From CAVXXB01 sp963765585 (GTDB taxonomy: Bacteria; Calditrichota; Calditrichia; JAJRVZ01), in assembly GCA_963765585.1 (NCBI GenBank), contig CAVXXB010000005.1:1-64000 (forward strand): a DNA stretch of 64,000 nucleotides. The letters are read 5' to 3'. The notes beneath the pieces were generated by a model. The model worked only from the letters and a program-made list of their open reading frames with translations. It did no database searches and had not been told where the DNA came from. The translations under genes were made by a program, and so were the position numbers. Positions 36,072-44,498 of this stretch are shown in pieces. Each line of letters opens with the position of its first letter. Position 1 is the first letter of the stretch.

Positions 36072-36413
36072 CTATTTAATGGTCACAAAGATTTTCACCG
36101 GTCTGCAACTGATTGTTAAATATTGTTCAACCAGTTTTGATGGAGATTCAGCATTCACACCCATACATACTTCGATGTTATTTTGATGGAAAAGATGTTG
36201 TGCCTTTTGACCCATGCCGCCGGAGATTATTACACTGACACCTTGCTCTGCCAGAAACTGCGGATAAACACCGGGCTGATGTACCGGAGGGGTAAGAAAT
36301 TCCTCTTTGATTACTTTATTATCTTCTGTTTCAACAATGGCGAATTTTTCGCAATGTCCAAAATGGGCGCATAATTTTCCGTTTTCTGTTGGTATTGCAA
36401 ATAATTTTTTCAT
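36072..36413 (-). CDS. NifX/NifB-type dinitrogenase-cofactor-domain protein
   Basis: This 113-residue Nitro_FeMo-Co domain protein has KKLFAIPTENGKLCAHFGHC, EKFAIVETEDN, HQPGVYPQFLAEQGVSVIIS, GGMGQKAQHLF and IEVCMGVNAES. The N-terminal C-x-H-F-G-H-C is the usual metal-ligand region of this subgroup. The stop is 8 bp from the start of the second MinD-type ATPase, so the two are co-translated. It shares about 100 bp of leader with the 33588 paralogue. Confidence 0.85.
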   Translation of the reverse strand: MKKLFAIPTENGKLCAHFGHCEKFAIVETEDNKVIKEEFLTPPVHQPGVYPQFLAEQGVSVIISGGMGQKAQHLFHQNNIEVCMGVNAESPSKLVEQYLTISCRPVKIFVTIK

Positions 36414-36460
36414 TTCGTTTTCCTTTTATCAGATATGGTTTAATTATTATAGTATTTCGG

Positions 36461-36635
36461 TTCTGGGGCTCTCGGCACTCGTCACTCGGTCTATCGCAGA
36501 TTGCCAGATAAAAGCAATTAGAGATTGTAAATTGGAAATTTGTATTTTTTAATTGCCAATTGCCAATTGCGAATCTCTCATTTCTAATTTCTAATCATTT
36601 ACTCTGCGTCTCAGCGTCTCTGCGAGAGCATTATT
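36461..36635. repeat. CTCGGCACTCG / inverted-repeat element, copy 3
   Basis: Contains GGCTCTCGGCACTCGTCACT, TTGCCAATTGCCAATTGCGA and a CTGCGTCTCAGCGTCTCTGC end. It lies between the NifX-type gene and the DUF134 gene. Confidence 0.6.
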
Positions 36636-36651
36636 TCTCATGACATAACAA

Positions 36652-37329
36652 TTATCTCTTATTAAGTAATTCTTCTCTTACCATAGCATGTCCACATTGG
36701 GGACATTTTACTGTGGTGCATTTTACTCCTTGTTGGTGGGGTACTTTTTCACCACATTTTGCACAAACACAAAAGCCCCCCTTACCAAATGCACCGCCTT
36801 TGTTTCGTCCACGGCCCCCGCCACGGCCAAGGCCCTGACCGCTACCGGGATTTCCGCTATTTTTTAAATTATTCATGTTTTTTGAATTCTCCTTCTTTTT
36901 TATCTTGCTTTGATCTTCGATAAAATTTTGTGCCAAATCTTCAATGTTCTCTGAACCACACTCCGGACAATCTTCAATATCATCACTGTATGGATTAATT
37001 TGTTCATCTCCACAATCCAGGCAGCGATACAGAGTATTGGCAAATTCAATATTCCCGCCTTCAAGTATTAACTCCAAACCATCCACGATCGCTTGGGCCA
37101 GTTTATGTCGTGCTTTTTCAATAAGGCGCGTAAAGGTTGGCCGCGAAATGGCCATTTTTTCAGCTGCCTGCAAATGTTCCAATCTCAAGAAATCCGCCAG
37201 CCGAATAACTTCATATTCATCAATGGTAAGTGTCAGTGATTTCAATCTACCCCGTGGAATACCACTGGGTTTAAAGTTCTTAAAATTAGGGGGTTGATGA
37301 ATGCGTCTTTTGCGATATGGTCCTCTCAT
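36652..37329 (-). CDS. DUF134 HTH regulator with C-terminal zinc ribbons
   Basis: This is a 225-residue protein. ATG 37329 (MRGPYRKRRI) is chosen because GGAG lies 7 bases upstream; the frame extends to 37359. Residues 1-105 are DUF134: PRGRLKSLTLTIDEYEVIRL, ADFLRLEHLQAAEKMAISRP, TFTRLIEKARHKLA, a sigma-like HTH. A rubredoxin-like zinc ribbon (CLDCG...CPECG) follows. Then comes a glycine-rich linker (GSGQGLGRGGGRGRNKGG), and a second ribbon (CAKCG...CPQCG) ends the protein. It is likely to regulate its own cluster by binding the two palindromes directly upstream. It is the first gene of the NifX/MinD/DUF5320 unit. Confidence 0.88.
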   Translation of the reverse strand: MRGPYRKRRIHQPPNFKNFKPSGIPRGRLKSLTLTIDEYEVIRLADFLRLEHLQAAEKMAISRPTFTRLIEKARHKLAQAIVDGLELILEGGNIEFANTLYRCLDCGDEQINPYSDDIEDCPECGSENIEDLAQNFIEDQSKIKKKENSKNMNNLKNSGNPGSGQGLGRGGGRGRNKGGAFGKGGFCVCAKCGEKVPHQQGVKCTTVKCPQCGHAMVREELLNKR

Positions 37330-37344
37330 AAATTCTCCATAGTA

Positions 37345-37358
37345 TGAACATAAGTTCA
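37345..37358. promoter_or_regulatory. Palindromic operator, copy 1
   Basis: TGAAC-ATAA-GTTCA, 16 bp upstream of the DUF134 start codon. The same 14 bp recur exactly 33 bp away. Confidence 0.65.
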
Positions 37359-37377
37359 TTTCATGTTTTTAATATAA

Positions 37378-37391
37378 TGAACATAAGTTCA
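37378..37391. promoter_or_regulatory. Palindromic operator, copy 2
   Basis: TGAAC-ATAA-GTTCA again, with arms extended to TAATGAAC and GTTCATTA. The centre is 33 bp (about three helical turns) from copy 1, so bound dimers would lie on the same DNA face. Confidence 0.65.
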
Positions 37392-37442
37392 TTATGCAAG
37401 TTATTATTTTTCTTATAATTCTTGTAATCTAATAAATATTAA

Positions 37443-37489
37443 ATTGCGTAAATGCAATTCAGATTTAAATATAGATGTAATTATGCAAT
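37443..37489 (+). promoter_or_regulatory. Two activator-type sites 31 bp apart
   Basis: Site A, ATTGCG-TAAA-TGCAAT (37443-37458). Site B, GATGTA-ATTA-TGCAAT (37474-37489). The same 16-bp layout and 31-bp step occur at 42034-42080 and 46500-46577. Site B is centred 74.5 bp before the GG of the promoter at 37554. Confidence 0.6.
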
Positions 37490-37553
37490 CATGTATGATC
37501 TTGTAACATTGCGGAAGTTTCATATTAACAATAATATAAGCGTTCATGAGAAG

Positions 37554-37570
37554 TTGGCTTAGTTTTTGGT
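37554..37570 (+). promoter_or_regulatory. Sigma-54-like promoter before flavoenzyme gene
   Basis: TTGGC-N7-TTGGT, with GG and the second G at the -24/-12 spacing. It deviates from consensus TTGCW by G for C. Matching elements lie at 42145 and 46644. Confidence 0.5.
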
Positions 37571-37728
37571 CATAATGATAGTGTGATCTGAAAAAAATGA
37601 GAAAGGGTGGAAATGCCGATTTTTACGCTAATCTACATAATATTCAGAAATTGTATGTTGAATAACATTCTATTCATAAAAAACGAAGGCGTCATACATT
37701 GATGACCTATTAAATAATGGAGAAAAAA

Positions 37729-39087
37729 ATGGAACATACTGATGTCTTAGTAATCGGAAGTAGCGCTGCCGGTCTGGTGGCCGCCCTGGCGGGTAAAAGA
37801 GTGTATGAAAATAAAAAAATTACCGTCATAAGAAAAGAGCAAAAAACGTTGGTCCCTTGCGGTATTCCTTATGTATTCGGTTCTGTAGACAATACCGATA
37901 AAGATATATTACCATCTGATAAAATGTTTGAGGATGGCGGTGTAAATCTAAAGATCGGCGAAGTTGTATTAATCGATCGTGAAAAAAAAGTCTGTAAGTT
38001 GCAAAATGGCGAAGAAATAGGATATGATAAACTGGTCCTGGCCACCGGTTCTACTCCTACTGAGCCCAGCTGGTTAAAGGGTGTGGATTTGGATAATGTT
38101 TTTACTGTCCCCAAAGATAAAGTATACCTTGATGAACTGCAGGAGAAGATTAAAAATTATAAAAAGATCATTGTAATTGGCGGTGGTTTTATCGGTGTCG
38201 AACTTTCCGATGAATTAACCAAAGCCGGTAAAGAGGTTACTCTCGTTGAAATATTACCCCACGTCCTGGAGCTGGCTTTTGATGAAGAATTTGCTATTGA
38301 GGCGGAAGACATGCTGAAAGAAAGAGGTGTTAATATAAAAAACGGTTCCGGGGTAAAAGAAATCATTGGCAATAAAAAAGTAAGCAGTGTTTTGCTGAAT
38401 GACGGTGAAATACTGGAAACCGATGTGGTTATTTTGGCAATGGGTTATCATCCCAACACCCAATTGGCTGAAGAGGCCGGATTAACAATCAATGAGCAAG
38501 GTTTTATTAAAGTGGATGAATATATGAGAACGGAAGATCAGGATATATTCGCAATCGGAGACTGTGCAGAAAAGAGGGATTTTGTGACCAGGAAACCCAA
38601 CATGGTCATGCTGGCTTCAACTGCTTGTGCTGAAGCAAGGATAGCGGGAATGAATTTGTTCAAATTGTCCGCGGTCAAAACTTTCAGTGGGACCATTTCT
38701 ATCTTTTCCACTGCCCTGGGAGATACAGGATTTGGTGTTGCCGGTTTAACCGAAACCAAAGCCAGGGAAGAGGGTTTTGATATTGCCACCGGTGTTTTCG
38801 AAGGGATGGATAAACATCCCGGATCACTGCCCGGCACAAAAAAACAAAAGGTTAAACTTATTGTTGGAAAAGAGAGTGGTATTATCCTGGGTGGTGAAAT
38901 TGTTGGTGGATTAACCGTTGGCGAATTAACCAACACCCTCGGTTTTATTATTCAGAACAGAATGGATATTAATTCGATCTTAACGGCACAAATTGGAACG
39001 CATCCACTTCTTACAGCTTCCCCGGCGGCGTATCCATTATTAAAGGCTGCAGGTAATGTTGCGGTGCAAATTATATTTAATAATTAA
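37729..39087 (+). CDS. CoA-disulfide reductase / NADH oxidase-like flavoprotein
   Basis: This 452-residue FAD/NAD(P)H enzyme starts at ATG 37729, because GGAG lies seven bases upstream; ATG 37717 is also in frame. The FAD-binding start is DVLVIGSSAAGLVAALAGKR. A single redox Cys lies in LVPCGIPYVFG (about residue 45), as in CoA-disulfide, NADH-peroxidase and persulfide reductases. NAD binding is IIVIGGGFIGVELSDEL, the second FAD motif is DIFAIGDCAE, and the C-terminal dimerisation domain includes FSTALGDTGFGVAGLTE. It reduces disulfides, persulfides or peroxides in the cytoplasm. It is followed 43 bp later by the ferritin-like gene, behind the shared sigma-54-like promoter. Confidence 0.88.
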   Translation: MEHTDVLVIGSSAAGLVAALAGKRVYENKKITVIRKEQKTLVPCGIPYVFGSVDNTDKDILPSDKMFEDGGVNLKIGEVVLIDREKKVCKLQNGEEIGYDKLVLATGSTPTEPSWLKGVDLDNVFTVPKDKVYLDELQEKIKNYKKIIVIGGGFIGVELSDELTKAGKEVTLVEILPHVLELAFDEEFAIEAEDMLKERGVNIKNGSGVKEIIGNKKVSSVLLNDGEILETDVVILAMGYHPNTQLAEEAGLTINEQGFIKVDEYMRTEDQDIFAIGDCAEKRDFVTRKPNMVMLASTACAEARIAGMNLFKLSAVKTFSGTISIFSTALGDTGFGVAGLTETKAREEGFDIATGVFEGMDKHPGSLPGTKKQKVKLIVGKESGIILGGEIVGGLTVGELTNTLGFIIQNRMDINSILTAQIGTHPLLTASPAAYPLLKAAGNVAVQIIFNN

Positions 39088-39130
39088 TTTTTGAAACAGA
39101 AGAAGGTCAATTTTAAAGGAGGACAAAAAA

Positions 39131-39587
39131 ATGGCCTACGAAACAGTGAAAGATGTTTTTGACCGGATACGTACTTTCCACCACCGGGTCGGTGACTACT
39201 ATGACCGGCTATATTCTATTGCGGATACGGAAAGGGTAAAAATACTTTTGGACTATATGAGCCGCCATGAAAAAAAATTAGAACTGTGTATCTCGGAATA
39301 TGAGCATGATGCTGCCAAAGATGTGTTAGAAGCATGGTTCAAATATACACCGGCCTCAACCTATCAGCAATGTTTTGAAGACAGCGATGTTGACTCATGA
39401 CATGTCGGTTGAAGATGTGATCACGGTTGCACTGCGTCTGGATGATTGCCTCATAAATGCATTCAGAAGAATTGTTGATAGCTCAGAATCGAGTAAGATT
39501 AAGGAAATATTTAAATGTTTACTGAAGTCAGCAGAAAAGGAAAAAAAGAAATTTGTTAACGAAGCACTCGAACTGACAGAAATGTAG
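39131..39587 (+). CDS. Ferritin-like / rubrerythrin-like protein (one frameshift)
   Basis: ATG 39131 follows AAAGGAGG. The first frame reads VKDVFDRIRTFHHRVGDYYD, RLYSIADTERVKILLDYMSR, HEKKLELCISEYEHDA and KYTPASTYQQCFED. A one-base shift near 39385 leads to HDMSVEDVITVALRLDDCLI, then AFRRIVDSSESSKIKEIFKC. Helical E/H-rich segments (EKKLE, HH, ERVK) suggest a four-helix bundle with a possible metal site. About 150 residues, similar to small ferritin-like proteins paired with NADH-oxidase-type flavoenzymes. It is probably co-transcribed with the upstream gene and may act as the peroxide- or O2-reducing partner. Confidence 0.7.
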
Positions 39588-39895
39588 AATCATATGAAAT
39601 AATTCTCGCCAAGGGAATTAAAGTATGCATTTGTAATCATGAAAATCATGAATTATTAAAGACCTATGTTGGGAAATAGGTAAAGAAATAATTTTATGGA
39701 TATGATTAATTAGTATTTTAGAGATAAATATAATAAAAAGGTAAATACTCCTGTAGCAATCGAAATATCCGGGCTAAAGAAAAACAGGTATAGTAACTTG
39801 ACTAACCTTCAGTCCTTTTATTTGTTTTTAATAGAATTAATAATTTATGCATATTATATTATTCATAGAATGTGTTTTGATTGAGAAAACCGGCT
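39588..39895. other. AT-rich gap before regulator gene
   Basis: No gene and no ATTGCA-N4-TGCAAT site or sigma-54-like element. It is AT-rich text only. The regulator's own promoter was not recognised. Confidence 0.5.
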
Positions 39896-41621
39896 ATGAA
39901 TAAAATAATTATTGATAAAAATGATTTATATTCACCTGATGGTGTGATTATCATTGATAATAGTGGTAAGATTGTCGCTTTTAATGAAGCTGCCAGGCGA
40001 ATAACCGGCTATAAGGATGATGATGTATCTCTTAGGAATTATAGTTTTCTTTTTGAAAAGACAGAGTCAGATAAACAATATATTGATATAGCATTAAGCG
40101 AAGGGAAATCCTACTCAAATTTAACTTTGAATCTCACATGCAGTAATAATCACACCTTGAATGTCTTTACATCAATTACTCCAATCAAAAGATCTTCTGA
40201 TAAAATAATAAGTGTCGTATTTGTTATTCGGGACGCAGATGAGATGATTAAATTATCAGAGTCTCTGAATCAAAACATTCAGGAGATGGTGAATGAGAAA
40301 AACAGATTTGAAAACATTTTCCATGGAGTATCAGAGGGTATCTTTACTATAGATAATGAATGGAATATTCAATCGTTCAATCGCTCTGCAGAGAAAATAA
40401 CCGGCTATTCAAGAGAAGAAGCAAAAGGGAAAAAGTGTTGGGAAATTTTTAATTCCAGCAAATGTCGCAATGGTTGTCATATGGAAACCACACTTCAATC
40501 CAAGAAGGAAATGCTGAACAAAGAACTTACCATTAAAAAGAAAAATGGGAACAGCACACCGATTCGCGTTAATTCACAGCCTTTTTTAAATGCCGAAAGT
40601 GAGTGCATTGGCGGTATAGAAATATTTAGAGATATCACTGAATTAAAGATTCTCTCAAAACATTTAGAAGACCGTTATGGTTTTGAAAATATTATCGGTA
40701 ACAGCAAAGCGATGCAAAATATATATACATTACTTGAACATGTATCACAAACAGATAGTACTGTCCTGATTACGGGAGAAAGTGGAACCGGTAAAGAGCT
40801 AATCGCCAGAGCGATACATGTCAATAGTGACCGAAAGCCGCATCCCTTCATAGCGGTTAATTGTAGTGCCTTCGTAGAAACGCTTTTGGAAAGTGAATTA
40901 TTCGGACATGAAAAAGGTGCATTTACCGGAGCCGTTAAGACAAAACCCGGACGATTTGAACTGGCTCAAAATGGCACTTTGTTTTTAGATGAAATAGGAG
41001 ATCTTGCACCTCAGGTGCAGGTGAAATTGTTAAGAGTACTTGAAACACGTCAGTTTGAGAGGGTTGGTGGGACAAAGCCAATCACAATGAAAGTGCGTAT
41101 TATAGTTGCAACAAATAAAGACTTAAAAAATGAAATCAAAGATAAACGGTTTCGCGAGGACTTATTCTATCGGATTAACGTCGTTAATATACATTTACCA
41201 CCTTTAAGAGAACGAGTAGAGGATTTACCGCAGTTGATTGAGTATTTTCTGCAAAAGTTTCGAAAGAAGTTCAGAAAAAAAATTAAACATATTTCTCCGG
41301 ATGCGTTCGAAATATTATATAGTTATAATTGGCCAGGAAATATTCGGGAACTGGAAAATGTATTGGAACACGTCTTTGTTTTATGTGGTAAAGAAACAGT
41401 TGACGCAAACAGCCTCCCTGACTGGTTGGTACAAGAATACAGATCTGAAAAAACCAGGAATAGGCAAGGTTTTAAACAAAGATAATATTAAAGATGCAGA
41501 GAATGTGCATATACAATCAATATTAAATAAATATAACGGAAATCGGCAAAAGGTAGCAGAAGCACTTGGTATTGATAAAAGTACACTCTGGAGAAAAATG
41601 AAAAAGTTTAACCTTCTTTAA
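39896..41621 (+). CDS. PAS-PAS sigma-54-dependent transcriptional activator (one frameshift)
   Basis: ATG 39896 is chosen; the frame opens with TTG 39881. Two PAS domains occupy about residues 10-110 and 140-245. The second holds a Cys group, KCWEIFNSSKCRNGCHMETT, that could bind metal or sense redox. The AAA+ domain (about 260-500) has Walker A GESGTGKELIARAIH, the sigma-54 contact loop GAFTGA, Walker B TLFLDEIGDL and the NWPGNIRELENVLEH motif. The Fis-type HTH (NRQKVAEALGIDKSTLWRKM) lies in the next frame after a shift in an A-run near 41450. No receiver domain. It probably senses a small ligand or redox state and drives the three sigma-54-like promoters nearby. Confidence 0.9.
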
Positions 41622-41652
41622 AAATAACCAGCTTCGTTCTGATCGACATTGG

Positions 41653-41706
41653 ATCCCGAACCAAGTTCGGGATGACTATGATGTCACCCTGAAATTGTTT
41701 CAGGGT
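41653..41706. repeat. REP-like hairpin pair
   Basis: The ATCCCGAAC...GTTCGGGAT palindrome (41653-41673) is identical to that at 4416-4436. A CCCTGAAATTGTTTCAGGG hairpin follows at 41688-41706. Located directly after the regulator gene, they may serve as its terminator. Confidence 0.65.
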
Positions 41707-41861
41707 CTCATTTTAATAGTACATTTCAATTCATCTCTCAAACTTTTGATATCTCGTTCCCGGGATATTTTCGGGACCGCACATCTTAATTATAAATTCT
41801 ATTCCGTAAATCCTGTCTGTTTTTATGATCCCGACTCTGTTGGGATTATTCTGTGAAATAT

Positions 41862-42009
41862 TTCAATAAATAATGACCAATGTCCAGGCACGAATGACAA
41901 ATCAAATCCCAATTACCAATGTCAAAATACAAACCTGTTACTCATGGAATTGAGAATTGGGCATTTGAAATTTATTTGTCATTAGGATTTGGACATTTTT
42001 CATTCACGC
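41862..42009. mobile_element. MITE-like palindromic element, copy 1
   Basis: About 148 bp nearly identical to 46302-46449. The ends pair imperfectly: AATGACCAATGTCC...AATGACAAAT on the left against ATTTGTCATT...GGACATTTTTCATT on the right. It lies 25 bp before the activator-type sites, in the same relative place as copy 2. Confidence 0.75.
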
Positions 42010-42033
42010 TTTTAAAAAGGAATCATAAGTATA

Positions 42034-42080
42034 ATTGCATACTGGCTATGGTGAATTTCAAATAATTGCATAATTGCAAT
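42034..42080 (+). promoter_or_regulatory. Two activator-type sites 31 bp apart
   Basis: Site A, ATTGCA-TACT-GGCTAT (42034-42049, left half only). Site B, ATTGCA-TAAT-TGCAAT (42065-42080, perfect palindrome). Site B is centred 74.5 bp before the promoter GG, the same distance as at 37474. Confidence 0.65.
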
Positions 42081-42144
42081 TATGAAAAATCGATCACAAT
42101 TAAAATAACATCAGTATTATTAATCAGTTATGGCAAATATTGAA

Positions 42145-42161
42145 TTGGCCTCATTTTTGAT
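42145..42161 (+). promoter_or_regulatory. Sigma-54-like promoter before CMD/radical-SAM unit
   Basis: TTGGC-N7-TTGAT, GG-N10-GA spacing. It is almost the same sequence as 46644-46660 (TTGGCYTCATTWTTGAT). Confidence 0.55.
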
Positions 42162-42279
42162 GTATTTAAAGCAGGTTCTATGATTTGGCACAATACATAA
42201 ATATAAAGAATCTTAGAAAATAAAATTGGAGAACTGAATCTAAATAGTAAATGAAACAAATTAATAAGGATTTATAATT

Positions 42280-42647
42280 ATGGAAAAGAAAGCAAATAGA
42301 ATCATTAGTAAATTGGATAATTTAAAAAAAGAATCGCCACAGTATTTTGAGTCATAAGACTTTTTAAGAAGGAGTTGAAACATATATCCGATATAGATTC
42401 GAAGGTGACAGACTTAATAAATATCGCACTTGCTATGTCAAAACAACCACCTGCATTGATTAATAAAAATATTGAAGCTGCTTTTCATGATGGTGTAAGG
42501 CAAGATGACATTATAGCGGCTGCTTGCCTGGCGCTTATTCAATTAGAAAATGCAGACAAATCAATTATAAAACCATTGATGGAATCAATCTCAAGATATA
42601 ATCCGGTAACGAAATTTCGATCAGACAATTACTGGTATGAAAATTAG
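42280..42647 (+). pseudogene. Carboxymuconolactone decarboxylase (AhpD-like) family, broken
   Basis: ATG 42280 follows AATAAGGA and gives MEKKANRIISKLDNLKKESP, then QYFES and TAA at 42355. The next frame continues LKHISDIDSKVTDLINIALA, MSKQPPALINKNIEAAFHDG and DDIIAAACLALIQLENAD to 42647. Together they match a CMD/AhpD-type protein of about 120 residues, interrupted by a stop and a one-base shift at 42375. The redox CxxC and the His of AhpD are absent (the stretch reads KQPPALIN), so even an intact protein would not be a peroxidase. TTG 42375 with AAGGAG upstream could start a short product. Confidence 0.6.
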
Positions 42648-42686
42648 GTTAGGAAGAAAAATTAAACCTTAACCAGGGAATTTAAT

Positions 42687-43651
42687 ATGATAAGCTTTTG
42701 GTCCGGTGCCATCCAGAAGGTTAGGAAAGAGTTTAGGGATAAATAATATTCCTCCAAAGAATTGTTCATATGCTTGTGTTTACTGCCAGGTTGGTAACAC
42801 AAGTGAATTACAGTATAGAAGGAGTGAATTTTATAAACCTGAAGATATTTTCGGAGATGTCCAGGAATTAGTGATAAGGTTGAAAAAAAATCGGGAAAAA
42901 ATCGACTATATTACATTTGTGCCCGATGGTGAACCTACTTTGGATATTAATCTTGGTAATGAAATTGACTTATTAAAATTATTGGATTATAAGGTTGCTG
43001 TAATTACAAATGGTTCACTGATTTTGCAACAGGATATTCAAAATGATTTAATGAAAGCGGATTATGTGTCATTAAAAATTGATACAACAAATAAAGGAAT
43101 TTGGAAAAAGATAAATCGGCCCCACAAGTGTCTTAACCTGGATGCTATTCTCGAAAGTATACGCTCATTTCTGTAAGGCCTATAATGGCAGATTTACTAC
43201 AGAAACGATGTTGGTTGACGGTATTAATACATCTCCTTTTCACATTCAAAGCGTTGCTGAGTTTGTTGCAAAACTTAATCCTTATAAAGCATATATAGCT
43301 ATGCCAATAAGACCAACTGCAGAAAAGAGAGCGAGAATACCAGATGAAGCAACAATAAATAGAGCTTTTCAAATTTTTAAAGATGAAATGGATCAGGTAG
43401 AGTATTTAATTGATTGTGAGGGAAACGATTTTGGCTATTCTGGCGAAATTGAAAAAGATATACTTCGTATTACTGCAGTTCATCCTTTGAGGCAAGAATC
43501 TGTTAAAAATCTTTTGGATAAGGCAAAATCTAATTGGCGGGTAATTGAGAACCTTATAGGTCAAAAAAAACTCAAAGAAGTGGAATATGCGGGAAGGAAG
43601 TATTACTTGAGGTCTCTGGTTAATACTGTAAATATAGGGGAAATGAGATGA
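42687..43651 (+). CDS. Radical SAM protein, COG0731-like (two frameshifts)
   Basis: ATG 42687 is the likely start: removing one T from the TTTT run at 42695-42698 gives MISFGPVPSRRLGKSLGINN, the family opening. The cluster motif CSYACVYC (CxxxCxxC) follows, then FVPDGEPTLDINLG and VITNGSL. A second shift near 43165 joins ILESIRSF to FCKAYNGRFTTETMLVDGIN, then PYKAYIAMPIRPTAEKRARI. The C-terminal region YLIDCEGNDFGYSGEIEKDI, LRITAVHPL and VIENLIGQKKL is shared by this subgroup. About 320 residues. It generates a 5'-deoxyadenosyl radical; the substrate is unknown. It overlaps the CGGC gene by 4 bp. Confidence 0.85.
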
Positions 43652-44094
43652 GTAAATTACTGAAATTGGGGATAATTATTTGTGATCGATATCGACGGTG
43701 TGCAGGAGGCAAATGTCTCAGGGCTCTTAAGAACAGGGAAGGGGCATTTAGTATCTACAAAGGAACATCGGTGGAACTGGTTGGATACACGACCTGTGAT
43801 GGTTGTCCGGGCGGTAATGTTGAATATGCAATAGAAGAGATGAAGAGTAACGGTGCGGAAAGAATTCATATGGCCACGGGGCTGATCGTGGGCTATCCAC
43901 CCTGTCCTTATGTGAAATATTTTCGGGATTTTATTCAGCATAAATATGATCTCCCCGTAGTACTGGGGACACATCCGATTCCGGAAAAGTACTATGTAAT
44001 TCATAACAAATTGGCTGGATTAGAAGATCCGCAGTGGTATGAAATGATAAAACCGATTTTAGCTGATGAAAAAACAAGAATATCATATAATTGA
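43648..44094 (+). CDS. CGGC-domain protein
   Basis: This 148-residue protein starts with ATG overlapping the radical SAM stop (ATGA). The motif set is LGIIICDRYRRCAGGKCLRA, GAFSIYKGTSVELVGYTTCD, GCPGGNVEYAIEEMKSNGAE and GLIVGYPPCPYVKYFRDFIQ, which fits the CGGC domain (PF08821). The clustered Cys residues (C-x5-C-x4-C, CDGCPGG, PPCPY) probably bind metal or a cluster. Biochemical function is unknown. Its coupling to radical SAM and ferredoxin genes suggests a shared redox or cofactor pathway. Confidence 0.85.
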   Translation: MSKLLKLGIIICDRYRRCAGGKCLRALKNREGAFSIYKGTSVELVGYTTCDGCPGGNVEYAIEEMKSNGAERIHMATGLIVGYPPCPYVKYFRDFIQHKYDLPVVLGTHPIPEKYYVIHNKLAGLEDPQWYEMIKPILADEKTRISYN

Positions 44095-44125
44095 TATCGA
44101 TAATAAAATTCGAAGGAGATATATT

Positions 44126-44377
44126 ATGGCAATGATGATAACTGATGAATGTATTGATTGTGAAGCATGTCTACCGGAATGCCCCAATAGTGCCATAATC
44201 GAAGGTGAAGGAATATATGAAATCAATCCTGATTTATGTACAGAATGTTTTGGCTTCGCAGATGCACCACAGTGTGCAGAAGTATGTCCCGTGGATTGTA
44301 TTGTCAAAGATTCCTTTCATGCCGAGATCAAAGAGCAATCAACGGAAAGCGAAAAGAAAGTACATATTAATTGGTGA
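44126..44377 (+). CDS. 2[4Fe-4S] ferredoxin
   Basis: This 83-residue ferredoxin starts at ATG 44126 behind GAAGGAG; the longer frame from 44066 overlaps the CGGC gene and is not needed. Cluster I: CIDCEACLPECPNSAI. Cluster II: CTECFGFADAPQCAEVCPVD, with eight residues between the second and third Cys, the arrangement of Alvin-type low-potential ferredoxins. A charged tail (KEQSTESEKKVHINW) follows. It carries electrons in the cytoplasm, plausibly to the radical SAM enzyme of the same unit. Confidence 0.92.
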   Translation: MAMMITDECIDCEACLPECPNSAIIEGEGIYEINPDLCTECFGFADAPQCAEVCPVDCIVKDSFHAEIKEQSTESEKKVHINW

Positions 44378-44498
44378 ACTTTATATAGAAATAGTTGCAG
44401 GAAAGCAGATCTTTCGATAAGATTTGGAATAGGAATTATTACAAAGACAGGTAAATGTCTTGGAATTTAATTATTAATAATAAGAAAAGGTATCACCA

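Larger units (their letters stand above)
41622..42279. other. Gene-free regulatory/repeat interval
   Basis: No gene. In order: REP hairpins (41653-41706), a MITE-like element (41862-42009), two 31-bp-spaced activator-type sites (42034-42080) and a sigma-54-like promoter (42145-42161). Confidence 0.7.
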
